64,000 nucleotides of DNA from Gibbula magus (GCA_936450465.1 OW388296.1:17030526-17094525), one strand, 5' to 3'. Counted from the first letter of the stretch, positions 22,481 through 33,829 are shown. The notes: a model not told the origin generated them from the sequence alone. Program-made: numbers and translations.

Positions 22481-24044
22481 TGGCACGCCATAAGTCTAGC
22501 AGGCTTTTCAGATCTGAGGGCAGTCTGTTCTTCGATTTATTGCTGATAATGTCTGCATTGTTCCATGTGTTAAATATGGATGACAACTGTTTCAAAATCC
22601 GTAATACTCACCCCTTTATTTCCTCGTGTAATTACATAGTAAGTATACTTTTATTCCCAGATGCAAATATATTCCAGGTGTATATACACTTACACATGTA
22701 TATTTCGGCATGTAAACGGGGCTTTAGAATGAAAAATCTTATAATCCTCAACTTTGGGTTATATCTAAATAACAGTAATAGGATATTTTAGTACCTTGAA
22801 ATTGAGAAACCCGTTCATTACTACGTAATCGGGGGCTTGGAATGGTGGACTTGGTGTTCAGAAGTACATGTATGCTCGCACACTACGCTAGTAATAATAT
22901 ATATCACATTTATCATATTTCATTAAAATAACTGGTTGTATAAATAATAATATTTATGGTTGAAAATAACCGAGTTAATATTATTGATATGAGCACGTGT
23001 GCACATTTTCATTGGCAAAGATAGCAGTGGTACAGGTCTGTGAGGGGGGAAGATCAAATTAGTGTTTCCTTTTGTTATTTATAGAAAGTTTATTTTAAAT
23101 AAATAAAGCAAAACTATATATGAACCGTCTAAAGTATGCTACTATGATTTTGGCGTTACCAGTATCATTTATTTCAAAACAAGAGACGTTACCAACATCT
23201 TGACTGGGAGTAACCAGCATACCTACGTGATTTTAAAATTGCTTATTCTTCATGACGTGGACATTATTATGTAGATTCAGTGCATCAAATCTATTCACAC
23301 CATCAATGTTCATGTGTGTGCAAACTAAGTTTGATTATATACCCCGAGAAAGCTATTTATTCGTGTTAAATACTCGCGAAGCGATCTTGCCTTCCGCCAT
23401 GTTGGGATGTTGGTCAATTGGGAGTTTTGTGGTGTTAGTGTTTGAAACAGTAACCCCTCATACCGGACGGTATAACGGTATACCGTACGTCCTCTTGAAG
23501 CGGTAACCCCTGCAAACATAAGAGCGCTTCAAGCGGATAACTCCGTTCGGATCGGGTGCACTCGGACATTAACCTTTACTTAGTTGTGTATTAAACGCAC
23601 ACAATAACATTGACTTTATTGAAATTATTATTATCTCAACATACTACGCAGTATTGACAACACGTCGGACCAATCTAAACATGTCATTGTTATTTTTTCG
23701 TGACAATGTTACATTTCGTCTTTATGTATATTTACACACTGGCTCTCTATCAGCATCCAAGTAGGTATAACACGTACTTCATAGCTGTAAGCTCATGATC
23801 AAGTATTCATTGGATCAATACCTCACCATGAACCATATGACAAAATTACAATATAATAATTTCGTTATTAGGTGGTTTTTCAATACATAGCACGTCATCT
23901 CGGGTACATGTCAACTTATTCTTTTTGATAATAGTTTACGAGTGTGACGTTTGAACAATTGTAGAAGACCGGGGCGGCCCCTTTAGCGCTTGAACAAGAG
24001 GCGATTTTACTCTCTGAAACCAGTTCTTCATTCGTCTTGGGCAA

Positions 24045-24960
24045 TTATGCAGGCATCTGCAGAATTTCAGAAACTTTACGTTTCTGGGCATCATTTGTTC
24101 TTTTGTAAGCTTCAACTGCTAAACTACGATATCCAGTTTGTTCCTTGATCACTTGTTCGCTCACGCCAGCCTGAAACAATCTTGTTGCAGTTGACGCTCT
24201 AAGCGAATGGTTGGTATAATATCCATCAACACCAATTGATGACATAAGTCGTCTAAGTTCCCTCCAGTTTGTTGTGACCCACGGCCTGGGCCGTGTTCAA
24301 GTTAGGTTTCAAAGTAAGCGCTCAATGAGCGATTACTTTGAAACCTTTCTTGAACGCGATTGCTCAATGTAGCGCTACGTAGCAAGGCGAGCAAACTTCG
24401 AGGAATTTGCACTATGTCGTTCAAGAGAGAAGAAGCGCTACTTTGAGCGCTACATTGAGCGATCAATAAGCAAATTAAGCGCTCGCTGTTACTGAACGGG
24501 ACACAGATTTGCGTATCATACATCCGACTTCGGTTTAACCAGAGGACGAAAGTAAACTACATCCGGGTCCCTGTTATGAGGCAAACGCATTTTGTAGGTT
24601 TCAAACAGCAAAACAAGACATTACTTCGTGTCACGATTTCGATTTCACGTCAAAATTCCTGAATGTAAGACGCCTATGTTCATCTCCTCCACGAAGGCCA
24701 AAGTTAATTCCAATTGTCCGAAATATGGTCTCCAAGAGTGACTGGGGAGTATCCGTCACCAATAGACCCTTGTCCCACAGCATATTCTCATAACGGATGC
24801 TTGGCGTTGAAGACCAATTCCTTTGGCACTTATTCGCTGCATTATGTTATCCAATGTAACTTTCAAATCAGAAAAGGTATGGTCATTGAAAAAATCAACG
24901 GCTCTGTCACTATAACGCAAATGTTGCTGAATGCCAAAATACTCAGGATTTTGTATTACA
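24045..24960 (-). pseudogene. Decayed Crypton-type (DUF3504-like) tyrosine recombinase
   Basis: Successive minus-strand pieces follow the order of this family. SDRAVDFFNDHTFSDLKVTL (about 24920-24860) is followed by the LWDKGLL block near 24780 and FGLRGGDEHRRL (about 24700-24670) with the first catalytic Arg. RLPHNRDPDVVYFRPLVKPK (about 24580-24530) is next, and the C-terminal NHSLRASTATRLFQAG...EAYKRTN ends at the stop at 24045. The HxxR box (HSLR) and the nucleophile Tyr (AYKR) are present, but the usual His of TGHRS is Tyr (TGYRS). Frameshifts occur near 24800 and 24600, an in-frame TGA replaces a Trp codon at 24516-24518, and an unrelated hairpin element splits the gene at about 24290-24500. 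Such genes are either transposons or domesticated relatives. Confidence 0.75.
24294..24502. mobile_element. AGCGCT-rich hairpin element inserted in the recombinase pseudogene
   Basis: The sequence breaks the recombinase reading order. It starts with a palindrome at 24295-24355 (inner core GGTTTCAAAGTAA...TTACTTTGAAACC, one mismatch) and carries repeated GCGCTCAATG, TAGCGCTAC and GAGCGCTAC words. It ends with CGCTCGCTGTTACTGAACGG, loosely mirroring the start (GTTCAAGTTA). Exact ends are uncertain. Confidence 0.6.
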
Positions 24961-25340
24961 ATTTACGAAGACACCACGACAATCACTAGGGATAGAGAGT
25001 TGGCTTTAACACTAACGAGAAGGAAATTCAATAGTGGTTGTTGCAATGTATGTAACGCGTTCTCGAGTAGATTTTATATTTCGGATACGTGTTTTGGCTG
25101 ATGTCGCTAAAATAACATCTTTATGAAGGGGCAAATCCACAGTGACAACAATCGGGCCACTGTAACTGAAATGACCCCTCTATTGCAAATGGAAGTTCAG
25201 TAGTATAACAATTTAAGTCATGGTTTTTAAAAGGTCTACTGTTACTAAAGAAATTTAAAAATATACCATTGATTTAATGAATTTTGTGTTTGGTAATTTA
25301 TACTATATCCTCGCAGAATTGCATTAAGTTCATTATTTAC

Positions 25341-25433
25341 CCGATTTGTTAATCATCCGCATGTTACAACCGACTTGGTACGGTCCTCCATTGTCCATGA
25401 AGTCGGATATACGAAGAGCCCGGAACTCAGAAC
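25341..25433 (-). CDS. Candidate internal exon of an unrecognised gene (b)
   Basis: This exon is 93 bp. The acceptor is CTTATATGCAG before 25433 and the donor is GTAAAT at 25340-25335. Joined to exon (a) across a 175-bp GT-AG intron it is open without stops. It encodes SEFRALRISDFMDNGGPYQV and a following CNMRMINKS-type sequence. It again leaves one base, so a further phase-1 exon is expected downstream. The family was not recognised. Confidence 0.4.
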
Positions 25434-25608
25434 CTGCATATAAGATTGGTACATGAAATATCAAATCAGTAGAAAGTATGGGCGAGCTAATTATAAAAGT
25501 GTTTTATAACTAATAGTATGCCTTACAAATACAAATATTGAAATGTAAAATGAATGATAAGACAATAGTAACCAAACAAATCTGTTATCTCAAATTGATA
25601 AAACTTAC

Positions 25609-25683
25609 AGGAGACGTTATCATTTTGTTTCTTCAGAAGATCCAAAAGAATGTCATCATCCGAGCTCGCGTCTGTTATCGGTT
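25609..25683 (-). CDS. Candidate internal exon of an unrecognised gene (a)
   Basis: This exon is 75 bp. The acceptor is GTAACTTGCAG before 25683 and the donor is GTAAGT at 25608-25603. In the open phase it encodes PITDASSDDDILLDLLKKQN and more, an acidic stretch then a Leu-rich amphipathic one. It starts with two bases of a split codon and leaves one base, which suits the next exon at 25433. The family was not recognised; it might be the N-terminal part of the recombinase-like gene downstream. Confidence 0.4.
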
Positions 25684-26009
25684 CTGCAAGTTACAAAGTG
25701 CTCAAGTTATTTCTGTATGCAGATTGTTAAAACAGATTAAATGACAAGGTGCTGGATTCAACATATGGAAGTAAAAACAGTAAATGTTTTAGGACCACTT
25801 TAGCAATATTTCAACCATTAAAATGAACAAGGAGTTACTAATTAAGCAATGAATTCAAAGGGGATACATAATCATAATGGTTTAAATGTCGACTTTAACT
25901 GACCTGAAACGAAGTTTTACTTATATACCCATCTTAGTATAACCCGTCGTTCTGAAACGGTTGATCACATTGCAGATGTATATAAATTGTTATGGTAATG
26001 TTAAGCATG

Positions 26010-26240
26010 CAAACAAAGCTCCCAGCAAGCCTACCCTTGGTGCATCGGACCACAATAGCGTATCTCATCCCTACATATAGACTGGCTGAAAGGCTGAAAA
26101 CAGGAACAGTAGTAAAGAAAACCATCAAATCATGGAATGCTGATTCTCTTGATCGCCTGAAAGGATGCTTCGGGTGTACAGACTGGGATGCGATGTGCGC
26201 AGGTTGTGATGATCCTGATGAATTACAGACAGACATAGTC
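26010..26240 (+). mobile_element. Non-LTR retrotransposon fragment (endonuclease end and linker), broken
   Basis: The frame reads YLIPTYRLAERLKTGTVVKK, then SWNADSLDRLKGCFGCTDWD. This is the stretch between the apurinic-type endonuclease and the reverse transcriptase in fish- and mollusc-type LINEs. The expected endonuclease SDHN motif is present at 26045-26056 but in another frame, so a frameshift lies between them. It is a dead fragment on the plus strand. Confidence 0.7.
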
Positions 26241-27099
26241 CGTCAGCCAGCCCTTGTGACCGGGGAAAGTGTGTCCATAGAAATTTTTTTTTTTCATGGT
26301 GAATACGTGATGAAACTGAATGATGACATCTTTGTTTTAATTAGATAGGGTGCATTGGTGATTTCAGTTATCTAGACACATCCAGTAATTATATTTTAGT
26401 GTTCACAAAAATGAAATAAAATAAAGGCAGTTATATATCATTTGTTGTCTATTAGTTTAATGAAAATAAGTACACTTTTTTGTGGAAAAAAACCAAAGGC
26501 CAAAATGTTGATAATGTCTGGATAAACGAGGTTTCTGAGCAAATTTGGTTTTCTTACAGTATTTTTTTAAAATGGTGTAATAATTTACCTTTTATTATAA
26601 TTACGATTATTGAATCATAATCATAATAAATAGTGACAAAGTTTCAGTTAGTATTTATATTTGTTTACTTTTGACAAATTTTGAAATAGGCCTTCGTGAA
26701 ACCATGTCACTTCTTGTGGTGAGAAAATTGTGAATTTTAACGGTTTTTATGATGATTTTTAAAAAACACAGTTTACCATATTTGTTTGTATTGAAGTGAA
26801 TTCATTTATTCACCAAGCAACATGTTTATCACAAAGAGTCAATTTGCAAAAGAAAAAAACATGAACTATTTCAAAGTTTAGACCCAAGATTCGAACATGA
26901 AACGGGCACTGAAATTGGGCAATTTGGGGGGTTAAGTTATTGGTTGACAAGAGAAGTCTCCCTTGAAAAAAAATCTAGAATGTTTCTTAAACTTTACGTA
27001 TCACTGTAATGACCTGAAATGTGACATTAAAAGTGTGCACATATTCAAACCCTTATTCAGATAAATCTAATTGTGTAGGCGAGACGTTGCAACATATTT

Positions 27100-27240
27100 T
27101 TCAATCAGGAACTTCAAACACCTGGCAACAACAACAACTAGCAAACTCAAAGAAGCGATTGACATTCGAAGGGAACAACCTGCAATGAACCCTGATCAAG
27201 GCATCTTCCAACCATATGCTTGGGATTCACTTATCTAGAA
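27100..27240 (+). mobile_element. C-terminal end of a Penelope-like element protein
   Basis: The plus-strand frame ends TSKLKEAIDIRREQPAMN, then PDQGIFQPYAWDSLI and a stop at 27236-27238. This resembles the last residues after the GIY-YIG endonuclease in Penelope-like elements (KEAI-I, N-D-G). Upstream coding sequence is lost. It is followed by a 0.5-kb non-coding tail that contains a hammerhead core. Confidence 0.65.
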
Positions 27241-27744
27241 CTTCAATCTCCTGTTCGAGGGATATCCGAGGAGCACCAATCCAAATATCCCTACCATCCA
27301 CCCACTCCTGTCGGAGCAAATTATCCTAGGAGTCCCAATCAACACCTATGAGCTCCAATCACCATGCAACAACTTCACAGCCACCCACATCAACAAATGG
27401 CCTCTCTTCCAATCAACTGTAATTATTGTTTGTTTTACAATTTCAATAAAGCCAACTGCCCTCCCTCGTTTCATCATGTGTGTTTATTTAAATCTTCAAT
27501 AAAGCCTACATTGTCATTCCATTGTCAGCCATTGTTTATCCTCCACTCAAGTAATAACTCTCCCCTCATGTTTGTATTGCAAATCCTCATTGCATATCAT
27601 TCTCATGCTTTACCCCCTTCATGTTTGTATTACAAATCTCCATTGTATACCATTTTCATGCATGTTAATCTCCCTGATTGATTTTCCTCACCATTGTTTT
27701 GTTTGCTATGTAAATGTATCAAAGTTTGTTATTTCCTTACATTC

Positions 27745-27784
27745 CACCTGATGAAGGAGTGAGTATGTACTCCGAAACGTCGTG
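27745..27784 (+). ncRNA. Hammerhead ribozyme core in a Penelope-like terminal region
   Basis: The order is CAC (stem I), CTGATGA (27748-27754), A, stem II GGAGT/ACTCC (27756-27760 and 27769-27773) with loop GAGTATGT, GAAA (27774-27777), CGTC, GTG (stem I). All invariant core bases of the hammerhead are present. Stem III is reduced to the self-complementary ACGT, as in minimal hammerheads that cut best as dimers. Hammerheads of this kind are known in the terminal repeats of Penelope-like elements. Activity is not shown. Confidence 0.75.
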
Positions 27785-28119
27785 TATTTTCACATTAAAG
27801 AAGTTGTTATCCAGAAAATCTTCCCGTTCTTCAAACACCTTGTTATTTCATAGGTCATGTATATCTATTTATACATAAAACAAAAACAGCAAAGACAAAT
27901 ATAACGACAACGAAAACAACAAAAAATAAACAGTTGCTCGGCTTCTCCAAAGAAATTGCGCAATTGTAGGGACAATAATGTGTTTCATTTTAAAGAACAT
28001 TGTCTTTTCTGTCCAATCAACGGAGCATTGAGTGATTTACATTGCTGCAGATGCAATATATCACGTTGATTGCAAGTATAAATTAATGTTCAAAGGGTCC
28101 ATTTTTGCAGCACGGTTGT

Positions 28120-28930
28120 CGCAAGATGATGAGTCGACTTGTCAACTACGATGTTGTCGATCAGATAACCCTAGAAGCCACCAAGTTCCACATCCGCATT
28201 GAACAGCTCACACCAAGTTAATGATCTGCTGCTTTGAAATGGTCTACTTCTATTTTATCTTCACTGACAAGATCCGCGGACTTTCAATGGGCTCACAGCT
28301 TTCTTCCCTAAAACAGAGATTTTAATGACATCCTTCCAAGAACGAGCAATCTCTAATGCTCCTTTTCAGTCGCTTTGCTGTTCCACAAGGTTGATGACAC
28401 CTTGGCCATCATCTCCTACAACATCTCAACGCCCAGAATCAGGTTGACCATGTAAACAGAAACTGACCGCCGTCTCCCCTTCTCAGACGTCTCCTTGCAA
28501 GCTACATGGCATGGACCGAGAACATCTGTCTATCGCAAGCAAACACACACTGACCAGTACACCCAATACAGTTCCTGTTATCATCCACTAATCAAACATA
28601 GCCACACTCACAAGACGTGATACAGTCAATCTGTCAACATGATGCCCTCAATAAAGAACTAAACATCGGAAAGGACACATTTACCCCACTCCATGGATAT
28701 CCAGCAAGCCTAGTGAAAACACTCACCATAAGAGATACCACCGACAACCGTTGCCATTTCGAGTAACAGTTCCCTAAATACATCGGCTATCTCAGGCACA
28801 AGCAACATCAAGAACAAAGTCAGCATTGATGTTATTTTCCTGTGCAATTCTTTCAAGCAGCTACCCAAAGTCAACAGCAGAGGAACCAGCACTACAAGCT
28901 CCAACACAAGAGGATGCATCTACAAAACCT
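28120..28930 (+). mobile_element. Decayed Penelope-like reverse transcriptase
   Basis: Pieces in three plus frames keep the family order. YFIFTDKI-RGLSMGSQLSS (about 28249-28310) comes first, then the catalytic VDDT (28390-28401). LPFSDVSLQATWHGPRTSVY follows with RKQTHTDQY (about 28476-28560). Stops and frameshifts between them show the copy is inactive. Together with the C-terminal piece and hammerhead just upstream in the same orientation, it suggests the tandem arrangement usual for these elements. Confidence 0.75.
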
Positions 28931-29109
28931 TAATTATTCAAAACGCTCATTGATTACAAAGTGTCATCATTCAGTTTCATATAGTATTTACCCACACGGT
29001 TCAATATCTGTAAAAACATCTCTATGGACGCACTTACAGACCTAGGGTGAAAATCGGGGTTTGGCTGCCGGACCAACATACATTTTATTCAGTAACAGGC
29101 CACCGGCCC

Positions 29110-30070
29110 AAAATACATGTAAATAAGTATTTGTATAATATGAGCACATTGTAACATATATTTCAAAGTATAGGAAAAGACAAACATCCTTCATGATATT
29201 GGCATTTTTACTTTGTATAAAATATATAAAGTTTATCATAGTAGGAGACTTGCTGGAATATTTAGATATGTATTTAGTTCTTATATCACAGAATGCATAT
29301 ATAAAATACATGCTACTCATCTTCAACAACATAAATACCACTTGCTTCACAGAACAGACAATGCCTCTCATTATATGCAACATTTGTGTATCTACCAGTT
29401 TCTACAGGAAATTTAAAGTTACAACATCGAAATCTGGCAAATATAATTTTTAAATATTGAGGGATGTCATTACTTATTAAGTAGCTCTCTACATTTAATA
29501 AAGATTTGAAGCGTTTGTAGTACTGACATTTATTATTGCTATCAAGGGATGATTGCAAGGATTGAGACAAATTATCATGTAATCTCTGTCTAAATAATTT
29601 GATAAATAATTTGTAGTCACCAGTTTCCTGGCTTATCCAAACAAATCCAAAGCCAAATTGAAAAAGAATGTTTTGTTTAAAAGTCTACACCAGTATTTTA
29701 CAGCATTGGTTGTATAAGTTAATTGTAAAGGCAACCTTCCACACTCACCCAAGGCCATATTGTTACATGATGATTTCCCTAGTTTTGAAACATATTTACA
29801 AAACTTCAAATGGATAGATTCAATAGTATTACAGTAGGATGTACCCCATATTTCATATCCATAACAGAGGATAGGTGATATCATACAATCAACAATTTTA
29901 AATACATCTGTACAATTGATGTTAACAAGTTTTCTTTGAAAATTTTAACAGAGAAAATTACCTTATTAGCTTGTGAAGCAAGACAAGATGTACCTTTACT
30001 CCACACTAATTTAGGAGTGAACATAAGTCCAAGATACTTATAGAATGAATAGATTTCCTTAATATAGATT
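29110..30070 (-). mobile_element. LINE ORF2 C-terminal half, frameshifted
   Basis: On the minus strand KYLGLMFTPKLVWSKGTSCL (about 30040-29980) is followed by ISPILCYGYEIWGTSYCNTI with the IHLKFCKYVSKLGK block. Next come ARFRCCNFKFPVETGRY with ERHCLFC and DE, then KYSSKSPTMINFIYFIQSKN. This is the end of the reverse transcriptase and the LINE C-terminal region. The three largest pieces lie in three frames, so it is a relic. It belongs to the same family as 10406-10900. Confidence 0.8.
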
Positions 30071-31454
30071 ATTAAAAAAACGTCGTTTTGAAATCTACAT
30101 ACTCCTGCGATACAGGGGATTGGAATGTGGTTTTCTGGCTTGTTTTATGACATCCTACGGTAACGATGCGTCATCGATCTAAAGCCCAAGAAGGTACCTT
30201 ATGTCGACTACATCTTGTACAAACATGATTTCATAAAATTCCACCTTAAATACCAAAAATGATGTCCAAAACAATCCCGATGAAATATCAAATATCAGTC
30301 AAATGGTTTATTGTATTTAAGTGCTCCGGCCCACACACAAAATATACAAATAGATAGAATACAAATGATAAAGCAATACAAACGATAGAAGGCATCACTT
30401 TAACAGCATGTCAGTTTCAGTAGCCCTAGCTTGTGTGTTTGAGCAGATGTAGAATGCTAAGCGGTATACTCTCATGAATGAATTTGTGTACGACATATAT
30501 CCTCATGTCATACCTTCAAAATCGATTCTCTGTTGAGAAAATCGTTTATCTTTTTCTTTGCCCCTCGGTATATTGCAGTTTGGCAGCTGTGAAACACGGG
30601 TGGTAGTGTGGGCTGAATCAGTGTGTATATAGCATGGATTGCACCTAAACCTTATTGAATTTACAACAGCTCTCTGCAACAAAGATGCTGAGCTCTCTGG
30701 CTGGGTTCGAACCCCGGACCTCTAGATTCATATGACCCAAAACAATTTTAAATGCATTATATAAATAAACCATGTATACAGAAATACAGATAATGACAAT
30801 ATCATTTGAATAACTAAGACTCGCATAAAAGAGTGCACTATAGTTTGTTTACACATAGAAAATTTATTTAGCGTATAAACATAACAAAGAAGCGTCATAA
30901 AATCTCATTTTAAGGACTATGGACGTCTACCTCAAAAACTGGAAGTAACTCTACTGTAGAAATATAGTTAATAAACATACAACTGATAGGTTTAAGTTAA
31001 TGTTTAAATGCAAAAAAAAACATTCATTATAATGAACGCAAATTATGGAATTATTAAATACTACTTAACTAAATAAACTAAAATTATGCTTATTGATGCA
31101 AAATAATATTTCGTACAATTTGGTAATTTCTCTGATCTTAAATATTGATGTTGATACGTTTATATAAGAGATTTATTTCCTAAACATCTTTCAAGCATAG
31201 CCTATGGCTTGTAGTATTAAAGTAGTGCTCAACTTCACTAATATTCTAATGAACTGATGAATATTATTGGCGATACACTGGATGAACATTTAATGTTTTT
31301 TGAGGAAATGACATTTCAGGATATCTATCACAGGACCAAATCACTCTAAAAATGCGCAAGTACCTGTAATGTCAATTTCAGTCAAAATAAAGGCTTGAAA
31401 CAGTCAGAATACCTACATTTGTCATTTTAAAAATAAATTCTGCATTCTGGCTAC
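30071..31454. other. No recognised gene
   Basis: AT-rich. At about 30704-30714 GGTTCGAACCC resembles a Pol III B-box on both strands, but no A-box or cloverleaf was found around it. Confidence 0.4.
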
Positions 31455-31458
31455 TTAA

Positions 31459-31829
31459 AGGGGCAGTAGCACGTTTTTTCACTCAAATAAGTCGATGAAA
31501 TGTATTTGAAAAATAATGTCCCCAATAGTAAAACACCATTTTCTCTTCGGAAAATCAAGTTAAAAAATGAGTGTACATGGTTTCGTAAAGCCATGGGAAT
31601 GTTTTTTGTCATTCGAAATAATAAATTGTGTTCACAATAAAATGGCCGCCATGCAATTTTGGCTTTATACGCAACAATGTTTATTACCACTATGGATATT
31701 TGATTTGTGTAATAAATAAAATAATAAATGTTTTACCCTCTAAAGTAAATATAAATGACATAAGCTATCATTATAAATGGGAAATTTAAAATAAAAAAAA
31801 AATTTGCAAAAAAACGTGCTACTGCCCCT
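31459..31829. mobile_element. TTAA MITE, short class, copy A
   Basis: TTAA (31455-31458) then AGGGGCAGTAGCACG; the far end is CGTGCTACTGCCCCT then TTAA (31830-31833). Terminal inverted repeats of about 22 bp are perfect. A TTAA duplication is the hallmark of piggyBac-type insertion. The interior shares ATGGCCGCCATGCAATTTT and TACATGGTTTCGTAAAGCCA with copy B (34994-35349). Confidence 0.88.
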
Positions 31830-32329
31830 TTAAGTTTGCATAAGTTTTCGGGCAATTTGTTTTCAAAAGTGACGAGGGCGGTAGGCCTTTCTTTTTCTTG
31901 TTCTTTTCTTTTTTTAAGGAAATAATAAAGACGAGGGGACACTACATATTAGTTTTTCTTTTAAAATATAGCTTTGAAGTAATAGAATTACACAAAACGG
32001 AAACATATCCGTTCATGCAGACCCATATATGGTGGACAAAATGATTTGGGGTTTAGCCAAAATGATGCGTCGATTCTTAATTTATTTTTGTTTATAAAAT
32101 GACAATAAAAATCTGTCATGCGCACAAATAAAAGTGCTCGAGAAACATTCTTCTTTTATTTATTTAACCGAATAAACTCTTAAAATCTTGTTATGATCTT
32201 TTACCGTCTGGCCGTAGGTATCTTTTTCCAAGTGTTGAAACTAACAGAAGTAAGTACTGTTTTATTCCAGCCAGTATATCACTTTTAAACAAATGTTGAA
32301 TACCTTTTTTCTTATCTTATCTTATAAAT

Positions 32330-32830
32330 GTCACAAGAGGTCCCATCCGAATGGACCTTTTTGTGCAGCTTAACAGAGATCGATGAGCAAGCCCGTCCAG
32401 AGGTTTGAGATCATCGCTGGAACCTGTTGTCTGTCAAAATAAATTAGGAGAAACGGGCGGCGGATTTCCGATGGGGGTAATTACAACCTGCTGCGACCCC
32501 CTACAGGTAAATAACGATTAACACACAGTAATAGAGACACCGTGCCGCAGTTTACAACCAGTATGGGGATTTGTCCATAGATAACTAGGAAAACCGAGCC
32601 GAAGATTTCATATTGCTATTGTTCCCTCCCTAAAGCCGAATGACCGGAGTGTTAAAGAGTAAGCTGAAGTACGAAAGATGATCCTGGGTTATTTGTCTAT
32701 ACGAGTTGTCAGCGACGAGATACATTGTCCCCTGATCCTTATCGGAAACGCGATCTGTAATTAAAGTATTGAAGGGTCTGTCAATAGCTCGCTTTCTCCT
32801 GATGTAATTAGAAAAGGTGTTGTCCTGTCA
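32330..32830. other. GC-richer unassigned block
   Basis: Base composition is clearly richer in G+C than the neighbours, with words such as CGGGCGGCGGATTTCC and CTGCTGCGACCCCCTA. No open frame or repeat match was recognised. It could be a regulatory island or an exonised remnant. Confidence 0.3.
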
Positions 32831-32837
32831 CATGTAA

Positions 32838-33381
32838 AGGCGCTGTATATGGCACTTTTTTGTGTGCATATTTTATTTTCTTAAATTCCCAATTTATTAT
32901 TAAAGTTTATATAATATATTGTTTCGTTAGACGGTAAAATATATCATTACACGACCCGATAAGCCGTATATCCATAGAAAATGGTTATCCGTAATTGAAG
33001 AAAAGGGTGCGGCGTGTAAAGCGACAATTTTGTGGAACTCTTCCTTGTGCGAAGTAGATGTGTTGGTCTTCATGAGTTCTAACAGCAATATGGTTGATTA
33101 TTCCATCGTTGTACCATATTAAAACTCTACTTCGAGTGTTTAGGTACTGCTACATCAGTTAGATCACTTGAACTGCCTTATATAGCGTCCATTTTAATGT
33201 GAACACCTTAAAATGGCCGCTCGATGGGAAATGAACTCACATGACTTAATTAACCGACCCATTTGTTTTAGAACTCTTTTTTTATTAATTCAGAAGTAAT
33301 ATATTTAGCCATTGGTAGCACTTATTTGTATACCTTTTATGAGATTACTTTATTTCAGTAAGAAAATCGTGCTACAGCGAG
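32838..33381. mobile_element. TTAA MITE, long class, copy D
   Basis: Starts AGGCGCTGTATATGGCAC after a decayed TTAA (GTAA) and ends TCGTGCTACAGCG. The right half (CAGTAAGAAAATCGTGCTAC, AACTGCCTTATATAGCGTCC) is the reverse complement of the left part of the copy at 5344. The outer TTAA is lost on the right. Confidence 0.7.
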
Positions 33382-33829
33382 ATTCCTCGGGCTAATCGGG
33401 CTTCGTTTCTCTCTCTCTCCATTCAATGTAATGTATATACCGGTAATTATGTCTATTTAGGAAGCATTTTAAAGAGGTCGATGTACAATTGATAGGATAT
33501 ATATATAAAGATTGGTTAATTTTGCTTCTTATGCAATGAACTTCAAATAATTCATAAAATTAGTAACATTTAAATGCTGATGTACATATGAAGTGAATTT
33601 TGTTCGTCTTTCGATGACGTATATGTAGATTATATATAATGCGTATTTACTATATGTCCTTGAGTCTGTTGAAGTAAACGAAAAATAGCCAAGTTCCAAG
33701 CACATAAATGCTTCTGATCAATGTGATCATCTGATAAAAGAATATATACTTATATATAAATACTTATATGCATCAGAATCAATAAAAAATAATGTTGCAG
33801 TGTTTATGTGAAAAAAAGGATTGTGAACT

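Larger units (their letters stand above)
20881..23414. mobile_element. 2.5-kb element with long inverted arms (foldback type)
   Basis: Positions 20894-21130 and about 23184-23414 are inverted copies with roughly 90 percent identity. They share, for example, CATCCCAACATGGCGGAAGG, TTTCTCGGGGTATATAATCA and CACACACATGAACATTG. The words GATGTTGGTAAC/GTTACCAACATC recur in both arms at 21110, 21121, 21143 and 23188, like transposase-binding subterminal repeats. At the left edge GGTAACGTACGTTACC (20881-20896) is a perfect palindrome. No transposase frame was seen inside, so it would be non-autonomous. Exact termini and target duplication are unresolved. Confidence 0.75.

Noticed and set aside
24302..24523. 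73-codon minus-strand frame
   Set aside because: Runs through the hairpin insertion and out of frame with the recombinase remnant; an artefact of the AGCGCT repeats.
30690..30725. tRNA gene or tRNA-derived SINE
   Set aside because: GGTTCGAACCC fits a B-box, but no A-box, anticodon arm or acceptor stem was found at the right spacing on either strand.
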